Of a DNA stretch of 56,828 nucleotides, positions 8,466 through 17,569 are shown piece after piece. The DNA comes from JBGPOS01 sp041488155. GTDB taxonomy: Bacteria; Chloroflexota; Dehalococcoidia; Tepidiformales; Tepidiformaceae. Each line of letters opens with the position of its first letter. Within the stretch, counting starts at the first letter, position 1. The notes beneath the pieces were generated by a model. The model ran no database searches. It saw only the letters and a list, made by a program, of their open reading frames with translations, and was not told the origin of the DNA. The position numbers and the translations under genes were made by a program. The DNA lies in the NCBI GenBank assembly GCA_041488155.1, contig JBGPOS010000019.1, positions 1-56,828 of the forward strand. Direction: 5' to 3'.

Positions 8466-10118
8466 ATGGCTACTATTTCGGGCGCCCAGATTGTCGCGAA
8501 GTCCCTCAAGCAGCAGGGCGTGGATTACATGTTCGGTATCGTCGGCATCCCGGTGATACCGATCGCCATTGCGGCGCAGCGGGAGGGGATCAAGTTTTTC
8601 GGCTTCAGGAACGAGCAGGCGGCGAGCTACGCCGCGGCGGCCGTCGGATATCTCACTGGAAGGCCGGGCGCCTGCCTCGGGGTTTCGGGCCCTGGGATGA
8701 TCCACGGCGTGGCCGGGATGGCTAATGCCTGGTCGAACTGCTGGCCGATGATCCTGATCGGCGGCGCCAACGACTCTTACCAGAACGGCCAGGGCGCTTT
8801 CCAGGAAGCGCCGCAGATCGAAGCTGCGCGCCCATTCGCCAAGTACTGCGCGCGACCGGACACCGTCCAACGGCTGCCGTACTTCGTCGAACAGGCGATC
8901 AGGGCATCTATCTCTGGCCGGCCGGGCGCGGTCTACCTCGACCTTCCAGGGGACATCATCACGGGCCAGGTGGAGGAAGGGGAGGTCGTGTTCCCGGCGC
9001 GCTGCCCCGACCCTGCACGCACACTCGCACCTGAAGGATCGATCCAGGCGGCGCTGGCGGCTCTGCGATCTGCCGAGCGGCCGCTGGTGATTGTGGGGAA
9101 GGGCGCCGCCTATTCGAGGGCAGAGGACGAGGTGCGGGAGTTCCTCGAAGCCACGCAGCTGCCGTACCTGGCCACCCCGATGGGTAAGGGGCTGGTCCCA
9201 GACGATCACCCGCTTTCGGTGGCGCCGGCGCGTTCGCACGTGCTCCAGAACGCCGACGTGGTGCTCTTGATGGGGGCGAGGCTGAACTGGATCCTGCACT
9301 TTGGGCTGCCGCCGCGGTTCAACGAGAAAGTGCGGATAATCCAGGTGGACATCGCGCCGGAAGAGATAGGCACGAACGTCCCAACGGAAGTTGCGCTCGT
9401 GGGCGACGCGAAGGCGATTACCGGGCAGCTGAACGCCGCCCTTCGGGCACACCCGTGGCAGTACCCGGCTGAGACGACCTGGTGGACAGCGATCAACGCC
9501 AAGATCGAGGAGAACCGGAAGACGACCGAGGAGATGATGAACGACGACTCGGTCCCGATGAGCTACTACCGCGTCTACAAAGACATCCGGGACCTGTTGC
9601 CGCGCGACGCGATCATCCAGAACGAGGGGGCGAGCACGATGGACATCGGGCGGACGATGATGCCGAACTTCCTCCCTCGCCACCGGCTGGACGCGGGCAG
9701 TTTCGGGACGATGGGGGTAGGGCTCGGACAGGCGATCGCGGCGGCCGCTGTGCACCCCGACAAGAAGGTCGTCTGCATCGAGGGGGACTCGGCGTTCGGG
9801 TTCAGCGGGATGGAGGTCGAGACCGCAGCTCGGTACGGATTGAACATCACGTTCATCATCATCAACAACAACGGTATCGGGGGCGGGCCGGATCAACTCG
9901 ACCCGACACGGATCCCCCCGTCGGCGTACACGCCGGGGGCGCACTACGAGAAGATGGCGGAGATCTACGGGGGTAAGGGGTTCTACATCACCCGGCCGGA
10001 AGAGATCCGGCCGACCATCGAAGCAGCAATGGCAACCGATAAGCCGAGCATCGTGAACGTGATGATCAGCGCGCGCAGCGGCCGCAAGCCGCAACAGTTC
10101 GCCTGGCTCACGAGGTAA
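8466..10118 (+). CDS. ThDP-dependent 2-hydroxyacyl-CoA lyase / oxalyl-CoA decarboxylase family protein
   Basis: The 550-residue protein has the three-domain plan of ThDP enzymes. The N-terminal PYR domain carries the activating Glu in FRNEQAASYAA (about residue 50). The middle domain is TPP_enzyme_M. The C-terminal PP domain binds ThDP-Mg with GDSAFGFSGMEVET and IIINNNGIGGG. The motif GARLNWILHFGLPPRF is characteristic of HACL1/oxalyl-CoA decarboxylase enzymes rather than acetolactate synthases. These enzymes cleave 2-hydroxyacyl-CoA to formyl-CoA plus an aldehyde, or decarboxylate oxalyl-CoA. No formyl-CoA transferase gene is adjacent, so the substrate remains open. GGAG lies about 12 bases ahead of the ATG. 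The broken hydrolase follows 9 bases downstream. Confidence 0.8.
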   Translation: MATISGAQIVAKSLKQQGVDYMFGIVGIPVIPIAIAAQREGIKFFGFRNEQAASYAAAAVGYLTGRPGACLGVSGPGMIHGVAGMANAWSNCWPMILIGGANDSYQNGQGAFQEAPQIEAARPFAKYCARPDTVQRLPYFVEQAIRASISGRPGAVYLDLPGDIITGQVEEGEVVFPARCPDPARTLAPEGSIQAALAALRSAERPLVIVGKGAAYSRAEDEVREFLEATQLPYLATPMGKGLVPDDHPLSVAPARSHVLQNADVVLLMGARLNWILHFGLPPRFNEKVRIIQVDIAPEEIGTNVPTEVALVGDAKAITGQLNAALRAHPWQYPAETTWWTAINAKIEENRKTTEEMMNDDSVPMSYYRVYKDIRDLLPRDAIIQNEGASTMDIGRTMMPNFLPRHRLDAGSFGTMGVGLGQAIAAAAVHPDKKVVCIEGDSAFGFSGMEVETAARYGLNITFIIINNNGIGGGPDQLDPTRIPPSAYTPGAHYEKMAEIYGGKGFYITRPEEIRPTIEAAMATDKPSIVNVMISARSGRKPQQFAWLTR

Positions 10119-10127
10119 GCAGAGCTG

Positions 10128-10981
10128 ATGACCGTCACCATCTGCGAGATCGCTGCAAACGGGCTGAAGTTTCGCTGCCGCGAGGCAGGATCTGCCGGCG
10201 AGCCGGTGATCCTTCTGCATGGCTTTCCCGAGACTTCTCACATGTGGATCGGGCTCATGGAACGGCTGGCGAGCGAAGGCTTCCGTTGCCTCGCGCCCGA
10301 CCAACGCGGCTACAGCTCCGGGGCAAGGCCCGAAGGCATCGAGCACTATCGCTACCAGGACACTGCGTCGGACGTGGTCGCGCTGGCCGATGCGGTGGGG
10401 TTCAGCCGGTTCCACCTCGTTGGCCAGGACTGGGGAGCGGGCTGCGGATGGGCCGCGGTGGACCTTTACCCGGGGCGCATCCTCAGCTGGTCGGCGCTTT
10501 CCGTGCCGCACGTGGCGGCCTTCGGCACGGCGATCCGGGAAGACCCGACCAGCAGCAGCGGAGCCAGTACATCCAGTTCTTCCAGGCGCCGGGAGTAGCC
10601 GAGGCGGCGCTCTCTGCGGACGACTTCGCGGCTCTGAGGAACATCTGGACGAAGAGTTCGCCAGCGGAGGTCGACGAGTACCTCTCGGTGTTTCGCCAGC
10701 CAAGTGCGCTGGCCGCGGCGCTCAACTGGTACCGGGGATCGCGGGGCATCGACCCCAACGACCCCGCGGTCTCATTTGGGACGGTGTCACTGCCAACGCT
10801 GCTCATCTGGGGAAACCAGGACCAGGCAATCGGCCGGGTGGGAGTGGAAGCGGGGGCGAAGTACATGACGGGCCCTTACCGGTTCGTCGAGCTCGACGCC
10901 GGCCACTGGCTGATCCAGGAAGCGCCGGAGCGGGTGACGAGCGAAATCCTGGCCCACCTGCGCGCGAACCCGGCTCGCTGA
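10128..10981 (+). pseudogene. Alpha/beta hydrolase (epoxide hydrolase-like), frameshifted
   Basis: The first part (ATG 10128) has HGFPETSHMW, the DQRGYSSG loop and nucleophile elbow VGQDWGAG of epoxide-hydrolase/haloalkane-dehalogenase-like enzymes. It continues to AAFGTAIREDP and then runs into a meaningless Ser-rich tail ending at 10598. From about 10547 the correct continuation (QQQRSQYIQFF..., LIWGNQDQAIG, DAGHWLIQEAPERV) is in the +2 frame and ends at 10981. The break is at the CCC of 10544-10546; one extra base there would restore a protein of about 284 residues. It could be a true single-base deletion or a homopolymer error. It lies between the lyase and the peptidase, probably in the same transcript. 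Confidence 0.8.
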
Positions 10982-10984
10982 CGA

Positions 10985-12967
10985 GTGACGGAGGACCTTT
11001 CGCTGCTCGACTTCGCCGGGCTGACGCCCGAGCAGATCGGCGCGGGGTGCGCGGCGGCGATCGAAGGGTGCGACACGGCGGTGGCTGCCATCGTGGGGGT
11101 GCCGAGCCAGGAGCGCACCTTCGCCAACACGCTGCAGGCCCTCGAAGAAGCGACGGACGCCGTCGCGCTAGCCTCGGGGACCTATGCGTTCATGGGCTAC
11201 GTCACCGCGGACGACGCGTTGCGGGACACCGCCCGCCAATGGGACGAGAAGCTCGACAAGTACATGGTCGGACTGTCGTTCCGGGAGGACCTGTACGCGG
11301 CGATCCGGGCGTTCGCCAACACGCCGGAGGCGCGCGAGCTACAAGGTGAGGACGCGCGGCTGCTGGAGCACGAACTGCGGGACTACCGCCGCAACGGCTT
11401 CGAGCTGGCGCCGGAGCCTCGCGCGCGAGTGCGGGAGATATTCGACTCGCTGGTCGAACTCGACGTGCAGTTCCGAAAGGCGATCGACGAGTGGGAGGAC
11501 TGCATCGTCCTGAGGCGGGCGGAACTCGCCGGGCTCCCGGACGCCTACATCGACGGGTTGGCGAAGGTGGAGGAAGGGGCGGAGGTCCGCTACAAGGTGA
11601 CGCTCGACTATCCCGAATACTTCCCGTTCATGTCGAACGCCGAGTCGGAGGAGTTGCGGCACGAACTCTACAAGAAGGAGCAGTGCAAGGGCGGGCCACA
11701 AAACGTCCGACGCCTTGAGGAGGCTATCCGTCTTCGGAGCGAAGCGGCGAAGCTCCTCGGCTACGACTCGTGGGCGGCCTACCGCGTCGAAGTGCGAATG
11801 GCGAAGGACCGCGCGCAGGTCGACTCGTTCCTCGCGGACCTGCGCGAACGGGTGGCACAGAAAGCCGAACGCGACTTCGAGGGGTTGCGAAAGGCGAAAC
11901 GGGACCATGGGGGCGACGGCGAACTCCACAGCTGGGACTGGCGCTTCTATCACAACCGGCTGATGAAGACGCGCTACGCGGTGGATGAGTTCGAAGTCGC
12001 GCAGTATTTCCCGCTCGACGCCTGTCTCGATGGACTGTTCGCGGTCACGCAGAAGCTGCTTGGCGTGCGGTACGAGCCCGCGATCGACGCTCACGCCTGG
12101 CACCCCGACGTGAAGGCGTTCGACGTGTTCGATGCCGGCGGCGGCGAGCCGTTCGCGCGTTTCTACATGGACCTCTTTCCCCGGCCGAACAAGTACGGGC
12201 ACGCGGCCGCCTTCACCCTGCGGCGAGGACGCCAGCTGCCGGGCGGCGGCTACCAGAAGCCAGTGAGCGCCATCGTCGCGAATTTCACGAAACCGGGTGC
12301 GGATCAGCCGTCGCTCTTGCGGCACAGCGAGGTCGACACGCTGTTTCACGAGTTCGGCCACATCCTGCACCAGACGCTCACGCGAGCGCGTCACAGCCGC
12401 TTCAGCGGGACGGCCACTGAACGCGACTTCGTCGAGGCGCCGTCTCAGATGCTCGAGCACTGGGTCTGGGAGCCGGAGGTGCTGGGGAGCTTTTCGAGGC
12501 ACCATCGCACCGGGGAGCCGCTTCCGAAGACGCTGCTGGAGGCGATGATCGCGGCCAAGAATCTCGATTCAGGAGTGGTCACGCTCCGCCAGCTCTACTT
12601 CGCGTGCCTCGACTTCGCTTACCACTCGCCCGGTTTCTCCGGCGATACCACGGCGGTGGCCGCGGCGCTGCACCCGATCACGGGCTTCCCGTTCAGCCTA
12701 GGGACGCACTTCCAATCGGGCTTTGGACACCTGTTCGGGTACGACGCGGGCTACTACGGGTACCTCTGGTCACATGTCTTCGGGGACGACATGTACACGC
12801 GGTTCGAACAAAGCGGGCCGCTGGACAGCGCAACCGGGGCCGAGTACCGGCGCACGGTGCTCGAACGAGGCGGGTCCGTCGATGGAGACGAACTCGTCCG
12901 GAGCTTCCTGGGGCGTGAGCCGAACAACGAGGCGTTTCTGCGCGGCCTAGGGTTGAGCGACAGCTAG
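10985..12967 (+). CDS. M3 family oligoendopeptidase (PepF/thimet-like)
   Basis: The 660-residue cytoplasmic zinc metallopeptidase has the M3 signature TLFHEFGHILHQ near residue 455. The third zinc ligand is Glu in ERDFVEAPSQMLEHW about 28 residues later, and the C-terminal region shows the family motif FGHLFGYDAGYYGYLWS. M3 enzymes cut short oligopeptides inside the cell. GTG at 10985 lies four bases after the hydrolase stop, so the two were probably co-translated. The stop codon TAG shares the palindrome CTAG with the stop of the convergent gene ending at 12964, giving a 4-base overlap and no room for a terminator. Confidence 0.88.
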   Translation: MTEDLSLLDFAGLTPEQIGAGCAAAIEGCDTAVAAIVGVPSQERTFANTLQALEEATDAVALASGTYAFMGYVTADDALRDTARQWDEKLDKYMVGLSFREDLYAAIRAFANTPEARELQGEDARLLEHELRDYRRNGFELAPEPRARVREIFDSLVELDVQFRKAIDEWEDCIVLRRAELAGLPDAYIDGLAKVEEGAEVRYKVTLDYPEYFPFMSNAESEELRHELYKKEQCKGGPQNVRRLEEAIRLRSEAAKLLGYDSWAAYRVEVRMAKDRAQVDSFLADLRERVAQKAERDFEGLRKAKRDHGGDGELHSWDWRFYHNRLMKTRYAVDEFEVAQYFPLDACLDGLFAVTQKLLGVRYEPAIDAHAWHPDVKAFDVFDAGGGEPFARFYMDLFPRPNKYGHAAAFTLRRGRQLPGGGYQKPVSAIVANFTKPGADQPSLLRHSEVDTLFHEFGHILHQTLTRARHSRFSGTATERDFVEAPSQMLEHWVWEPEVLGSFSRHHRTGEPLPKTLLEAMIAAKNLDSGVVTLRQLYFACLDFAYHSPGFSGDTTAVAAALHPITGFPFSLGTHFQSGFGHLFGYDAGYYGYLWSHVFGDDMYTRFEQSGPLDSATGAEYRRTVLERGGSVDGDELVRSFLGREPNNEAFLRGLGLSDS

Positions 12968-13590
12968 GCTGCTTCGGGGACAGCCGACCAGTTTCGCCCG
13001 GCCATGCGCAAGACGAGCGCTCCGGCAACGAGGGCGGCCGTACCGGCGTAGATGGCGACCGCGAAGGTCGTGCTGGTGTCAGTGCCGCTGGTCACGCCGT
13101 GGAGGAGGGCGAGGAGATAGCAGGGGAAACTGAGGTAGTGGAGTTTGCGCCAGGCTACCCAGGGCATAGCTCCGGCCCAGGCCGTGCTGGCGAGGACGAC
13201 CACGAGGAGCCACTGCGCAAGCGTCCCGGCGCCGACCTGGAGCGGTCTGTAGCTGCTCGTGAAGGGGACCAACCCGTCGAGCACGCTGAAGCGCACGACC
13301 GGGTCGAGCACGAGCCCGATGACGTGTACGACAACGAAGGCGAGGGCGAGGGTCGAAGTGATGCGGTGTATCTCGAGCATTGGAGCCATGGTGCGCGAGC
13401 CCGGACGCACACGGAGGTGGAGGGCGATGCCCGTGAGGGTCGAGGCCCAGAGGAGCAGGTAACAGGCGAAGCCAGATGCCCGGGAGGCGTCCCAGGTGGC
13501 GGTGCCGGTGGTGGAGTCCTGAAAGATGCGAGCTATCACGACGGCAACCACCATCCAGCCGCCGAGGTACGCCGAAGTCTTCCAGCTCAT
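12964..13590 (-). CDS. Ferric reductase-like transmembrane protein
   Basis: The 208-residue protein has about six hydrophobic helices. Paired histidines (IHRITS, FVVVHVIG, KLHYLSF, ALLHGVTSGTD) sit in positions that could bind two b-type hemes, as in ferric-reductase-like and MsrQ-type membrane domains. No FAD/NAD domain is present, so electrons must come from a partner. A role in transmembrane electron transfer is inferred. The ATG at 13590 follows the stop of the upstream gene by one base, a coupled pair. Confidence 0.75.
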   Translation of the reverse strand: MSWKTSAYLGGWMVVAVVIARIFQDSTTGTATWDASRASGFACYLLLWASTLTGIALHLRVRPGSRTMAPMLEIHRITSTLALAFVVVHVIGLVLDPVVRFSVLDGLVPFTSSYRPLQVGAGTLAQWLLVVVLASTAWAGAMPWVAWRKLHYLSFPCYLLALLHGVTSGTDTSTTFAVAIYAGTAALVAGALVLRMAGRNWSAVPEAA

Positions 13591-13591
13591 C

Positions 13592-13957
13592 TCAGGAGCC
13601 GCGGGAGGTCCTGGCCCTTGTAGCGGCCGGCTTCGGGCGAGGCGTAGACGTGGCGGTCGTCGTAGGCGCCGCGGTCCGAGGGGTTGGGGATGGGGGGACG
13701 GGCGTCGATGTCGGGAGGGCCGCGGACGAGCCGCCGGGCGTTGCGGCCGGTCGACTTCCGGTGGGAGTGGGGCTGGGAGTTGCGGTGGAAGTAGCAGAGA
13801 CGACGGGGGGCGGATCGACGGTTGCCTGTGCGGCAGTGTCGTGGGACGTGGCGAAGGCACCCCAGCCAAATCCGAACCCGGCAACGGACAGCACGACCAG
13901 GCCGACCTTCAGGCCGGTGTGCCGCTCTTTGCCAAAGCCACGCTTACTGGCGGTCAT
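13592..13957 (-). CDS. Single-pass membrane protein with Pro/Thr/Ser-rich tail
   Basis: The 121-residue product has a short basic N-terminus and one hydrophobic segment (about residues 16-36, LKVGLVVLSVAGFGFGWGAF). It is followed by about 80 residues of Pro/Thr/Ala/Ser-rich low-complexity sequence ending in RTSRGS. It is probably anchored in the membrane with an extracellular, unstructured tail. No enzyme domain was recognised. It is coupled to the heme-protein gene downstream (one base between stop and start), which suggests a shared role in that electron-transfer system. The C-terminal part has a second open frame that also runs to the junction; see the rejected items. Confidence 0.55.
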   Translation of the reverse strand: MTASKRGFGKERHTGLKVGLVVLSVAGFGFGWGAFATSHDTAAQATVDPPPVVSATSTATPSPTPTGSRPAATPGGSSAALPTSTPVPPSPTPRTAAPTTTATSTPRPKPAATRARTSRGS

Positions 13958-14199
13958 CGATTCCCTCGCGAGAGTAATGGCGACACGAAGGTCATGCGTG
14001 CCTCACCGTACCGCTCAGAGCAGTAAGAATGCGAAATGCTCCGCCGGCGAGAGACCACGTCGCGTAGCGAATTAGTGAGATTGACGTAAAGCCGGCGCGA
14101 ACCGAAGACGCGCGACCCGGCGTCCCGTCACTTTTGCGGGAACCGGCGTCATACCATGCATGATGACCGGGGTGGATACCCCCAGCCTGGAGGAACGAG

Positions 14200-15768
14200 A
14201 TGGCTGAACACCAGGCTTCAGCGCCGCGGCGCCGGCTCTGGGACCGCCCGACGACCCGCCGGGCACTACTCGCCGGCTCGGCGACGGTGGCGGCAGCCGG
14301 CGCGGCTGCAGCGATCGTGGGAGTCACGATGGAGAGCGGTGGTGGCGGCGGCGCCGGGAATGCTGGCGTCTCTGCTGACGAAGGCGGCGTCCTGGCACCT
14401 GAACCCACTCCGGACCCGAACCGGCCGATCGAAGATCCGAGGCGCCGAGCGGCGCACCTCCTTCGCAGGGCCGGGTTCGGCGGTACCTTGGCCGAGATCG
14501 AGGAGTTTTCGAAGCTCAGCCGTGAGGACGCCGCCGACCGGCTCATCAACTACCAGGTGATCGACAATTCGGCGCTGGACGGTCTGATTGCCCAGGCGAA
14601 CTTCAACCTGACCGCGGGGCGGCCGGCGGATCTCTACCGCTGGTGGCTCACGCGGATGGCGTATACGGCCCGGCCCCTTGAAGAGCGCATGACGCTGATC
14701 TGGCACGGGCTACTGACGAGCCAGATCAGCAAGATCGGGGGCCAGCGGTCGAAGCTGATGGTCACCCAGAACGAGCTGTACCGGACGAATGCGCTGCCGA
14801 AGTGGGACGACCTTGTGAAGGCCGTGAGCAAAGATCCGGCGATGCTCATCTATCTCGACAACGTCGATAGCGCGAAGGCGCACCCCAACGAGAACTACGC
14901 GCGCGAGCTGATGGAGCTGTTTACGCTCGGGATTGGCAACTACACGGAGAGCGACATCCGGGAGAGCGCGCGGGCGTTCACCGGCTGGCGGATTACGCAA
15001 CCGGTGCGCACCGGCGACAAGGTATTCGACTACGCCAGCTACGTGCCGCAATTCTTCGTGAGCGCCAGGGATCACGACACCGGGTCGAAGACGTTCCTTG
15101 GGCAGACGGGCAACTGGGGCGGCGACGACATCGTCGACATCATCATGAAGCAGCCAGCCGCCGGGCGGTTCATCACGGGCCGGCTGTTTACGGAGTTCGC
15201 CAACTACAACCCGGCCGCTGCGACGATCGACAGGCTCGTAGCTGTGTGGAACGCCTCGAATCACGACATCAAGGCGATTGTTCGAGCGATCCTGGTGAGC
15301 GACGAGTTCTACTCTGAGGCCTCGTACCGGGGGTTCGTGCGCAGTCCGGTCGAGTTCATGGTGGGGGCGATCCGCGGGCTGCAACTGACGCCGGGCAACC
15401 AGGGTGTCAATCCCGGCCTCGACAGAGCCATCAAGGGAATGGACCAGATCCTGTTCGAGCCGCCGAATGTGGCGGGCTGGCCAGGCGGAAGCACGTGGCT
15501 GTCATCGAGCACCTTCTTCGCTCGAGTGAACTTCCTCGATGCATTTCTGATGCCGCGGGGCCGGGCGATTGAGATCCCGGCTCTGCCGAGAACGCTTAGT
15601 GTGCAGGAGACGGTCGACACAGCCCTTCGAATGCTGGTCGACGACAACGTCTCTGACGGCTCGCGCCAGTCCATTTCGGACTACGCGAAGACGGTGGTGA
15701 ACCCGACGGAGCGCGCGGCGGCGGTCGCCTATCTCGCGCTCGCCAGCCCTGAATTTCAGTTGATTTAG
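14200..15768 (+). CDS. DUF1800 family exported protein
   Basis: The 522-residue protein has a twin-arginine-type signal (TTRRALLAG followed by an Ala-rich hydrophobic stretch, residues 24-46). A flexible Gly/Pro linker leads to a DUF1800 domain, recognised by HLLRRAGFGG, ERMTLIWHG, HPNENYARELMELFTLG and YTESDIRESARAFTGW. DUF1800 genes are usually followed by a DUF1501 gene, as here (10 bases downstream). The function is unknown; Tat export suggests a folded or cofactor-bearing periplasmic/extracellular protein. GGAGGAA lies 6 bases ahead of the ATG. Confidence 0.88.
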   Translation: MAEHQASAPRRRLWDRPTTRRALLAGSATVAAAGAAAAIVGVTMESGGGGGAGNAGVSADEGGVLAPEPTPDPNRPIEDPRRRAAHLLRRAGFGGTLAEIEEFSKLSREDAADRLINYQVIDNSALDGLIAQANFNLTAGRPADLYRWWLTRMAYTARPLEERMTLIWHGLLTSQISKIGGQRSKLMVTQNELYRTNALPKWDDLVKAVSKDPAMLIYLDNVDSAKAHPNENYARELMELFTLGIGNYTESDIRESARAFTGWRITQPVRTGDKVFDYASYVPQFFVSARDHDTGSKTFLGQTGNWGGDDIVDIIMKQPAAGRFITGRLFTEFANYNPAAATIDRLVAVWNASNHDIKAIVRAILVSDEFYSEASYRGFVRSPVEFMVGAIRGLQLTPGNQGVNPGLDRAIKGMDQILFEPPNVAGWPGGSTWLSSSTFFARVNFLDAFLMPRGRAIEIPALPRTLSVQETVDTALRMLVDDNVSDGSRQSISDYAKTVVNPTERAAAVAYLALASPEFQLI

Positions 15769-15778
15769 GAGAGGCGAC

Positions 15779-17029
15779 ATGCTTTCACGTAGAGACTTCG
15801 TCAAGGGCGGCGTGGCCCTCGTCAGCATCGGGACAACCGCGAACTCGCTGCTCAAGGGGACGCTTGCGTTCGCAGCGCAGAACCCGGCGGACGTTTTGGC
15901 TGCGAACAACGGCAAGATCTTGATCCTTGTGCAGATGGCGGGTGGCAACGACGGGCTGAACACGGTGGTGCCCGTCGGCGATGCGACGTACCACTCCGTG
16001 CGCAAAGCGATCGGGATCGCCGACGAGAGCATCCTGCCGCTCGAACAGGGTTTCGGCCTGCACCCTAAGCTCACGGGCCTCAAGGGACTGTGGGATGAGG
16101 GGCGGTTCGCCGTGGTGAGGGGGGTTGGGTACCCCAACCAGAACTACAGCCACTTCAAATCAATGGCTATCTGGCAGGCGGGCGACCCGGAACTCAAGCT
16201 CCAGGACGGCTGGCTTGGCCGCACCCTCGAAAAGCTTGAGACGTCGAGCCACGATCCATTCCTGGGATTCAACATCGGGGCTTCGACGCCTCCCGAGCTG
16301 CGCGTAGAGTCGGTGGCGATTCCTTCCGTCCAGGACCCGGCCGACTACAACTTCAAGGTCGGCGGACGAACCGCAACGGCGAGCGACCCGCGGACGGCGA
16401 CGTTGATGAAGCTCTACGAGCAATACCCGGCGAAATCGCCGTACGGTGTGCTGCTGGAGACGACGGTGGAGAGCGCTGTGAGCAGCGCCGCGCAGCTGGC
16501 CACCGCCGCGGCGAGTTACAAGGCGGCGGTCGAATATCCGAAGTCGTCGTTCGCCGCCGGGCTTTCCGTGCTGGCGGAGGCGGTCATTGGGAACGTCGGC
16601 ATGCGGGTGGGGCACATCACTCTCGGAGGGTTCGACACGCACTCGAAAGAGGTCGCCGACCACACGAATCTGATGGAGACGCTCGACCAGGGCCTGACCG
16701 CTTTCTATCGCGACCTGGCGGCGCACGGACGGGCGGACGATGTGCTCGTGCTCACCTGGAGCGAGTTCGGGCGCAGAGTTCAGGAAAACGCGAACGGCGG
16801 CACCGACCACGGTTCTGCGAGCGTCATGTTCGCCCTCGGAAACGGTGTGAAGCGAGGCCTGTACGGCGAACAGCCCAGCCTTTCGAAGCTAGTCGACAAC
16901 GGCAACCTGGCGTTCACGACGGACTTCCGGTCGGTGTACGCGACGGTTATTGAGCGGTGGCTGGGTACTCCGTCGGAGGCCCTGCTGGGCAAGAAGTGGG
17001 AGCAGCTCGGCTTCATCAACGCCGCCTGA
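15779..17029 (+). CDS. DUF1501 family exported protein
   Basis: The 416-residue partner of the DUF1800 gene opens with a classic Tat motif, SRRDFVKGG (residues 3-11), and a hydrophobic core. The DUF1501 domain shows AGGNDGLNTVVP near residue 58, the QNYSHFKSMAIWQ region, GGFDTHS and the WSEFGRRVQEN...TDHG region. The fold belongs to the alkaline-phosphatase/sulfatase-like superfamily and is often annotated as such, but no activity is proven. AGGAG precedes the ATG. It probably forms a two-gene operon with the upstream DUF1800 gene. Confidence 0.88.
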   Translation: MLSRRDFVKGGVALVSIGTTANSLLKGTLAFAAQNPADVLAANNGKILILVQMAGGNDGLNTVVPVGDATYHSVRKAIGIADESILPLEQGFGLHPKLTGLKGLWDEGRFAVVRGVGYPNQNYSHFKSMAIWQAGDPELKLQDGWLGRTLEKLETSSHDPFLGFNIGASTPPELRVESVAIPSVQDPADYNFKVGGRTATASDPRTATLMKLYEQYPAKSPYGVLLETTVESAVSSAAQLATAAASYKAAVEYPKSSFAAGLSVLAEAVIGNVGMRVGHITLGGFDTHSKEVADHTNLMETLDQGLTAFYRDLAAHGRADDVLVLTWSEFGRRVQENANGGTDHGSASVMFALGNGVKRGLYGEQPSLSKLVDNGNLAFTTDFRSVYATVIERWLGTPSEALLGKKWEQLGFINAA

Positions 17030-17040
17030 CTCCTCTCGGC

Positions 17041-17046
17041 TAGAAT
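17041..17046 (+). promoter_or_regulatory. Putative -10 box (TAGAAT) for apt; possible leaderless start
   Basis: TAGAAT ends only six bases ahead of the apt ATG at 17053, and there is no Shine-Dalgarno sequence between them. The transcript would then begin at or very near the start codon. No good -35 hexamer was seen. Confidence 0.4.
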
Positions 17047-17052
17047 GGGTGA

Positions 17053-17565
17053 ATGGAGCTCAGGGCCCTCATCCGCGATGTGCCCGACTTCCCGTCCGCC
17101 GGGATCGTCTTCCGGGACATCACGCCGCTCCTGGCGAACCCGGAGGCCTTCGCCGCTGCGCTGGGCGAAATGCGCGGGGCGGCGGCGGGCGCCAACCCCG
17201 ACGTGATCGTGGGTATTGAGTCGCGAGGGTTTCTCTTCGGAGCGCCGATCGCGCACGATCTGCGGCTCCCTTTCGTACCCGTCCGCAAGCCGGGCAAGCT
17301 CCCGGCGGCGCGCATGTCGGTGGAGTATTCGCTGGAGTATGGGGAGAGCCAGCTCGACATCCACAGCGACGCCTTCCGGGCTGGATCGCGGGCTTACATC
17401 GTGGACGACCTGCTGGCGACAGCAGGCACGGCGTTGGCCACGGCGAAGCTGGTGGAGCTTCTGGGAGGCGTCGTCGCGGGGTTCGGCTTCCTGATTGAAC
17501 TGGCGCCCCTCGGGGGCCGCGAGAAGCTGAGCGCGTACAACGTGGCGAGCGTGATCTGCTACTAG
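17053..17565 (+). CDS. apt: Adenine phosphoribosyltransferase
   Basis: The 170-residue product has the usual Apt length. It opens with the DVPDFPSAGIVFRDITPLL stretch and has a type I PRTase core with GIESRGFLFGAPIA and the PRPP loop AYIVDDLLATAGTALA; the usual GGT of the loop is replaced by AGT. Apt converts adenine plus PRPP to AMP. The adenine source here is likely the methylthioadenosine phosphorylase encoded 2 kb downstream in the same direction. The ATG at 17053 gives the normal N-terminus. Confidence 0.9.
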   Translation: MELRALIRDVPDFPSAGIVFRDITPLLANPEAFAAALGEMRGAAAGANPDVIVGIESRGFLFGAPIAHDLRLPFVPVRKPGKLPAARMSVEYSLEYGESQLDIHSDAFRAGSRAYIVDDLLATAGTALATAKLVELLGGVVAGFGFLIELAPLGGREKLSAYNVASVICY

Positions 17566-17569
17566 CGCC

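Noticed and set aside
13592..13720. Alternative frame on the minus strand whose last part reads SDRGAYDDRHVYASPEAG and ends in an ATGA overlap with the heme-protein gene
   Set aside because: Its very high GC at third positions is a by-product of the Pro/Thr/Ala/Ser-rich main frame, whose second codon base is almost always C. The main frame is continuous with a clear membrane helix, so it was kept, with lowered confidence.
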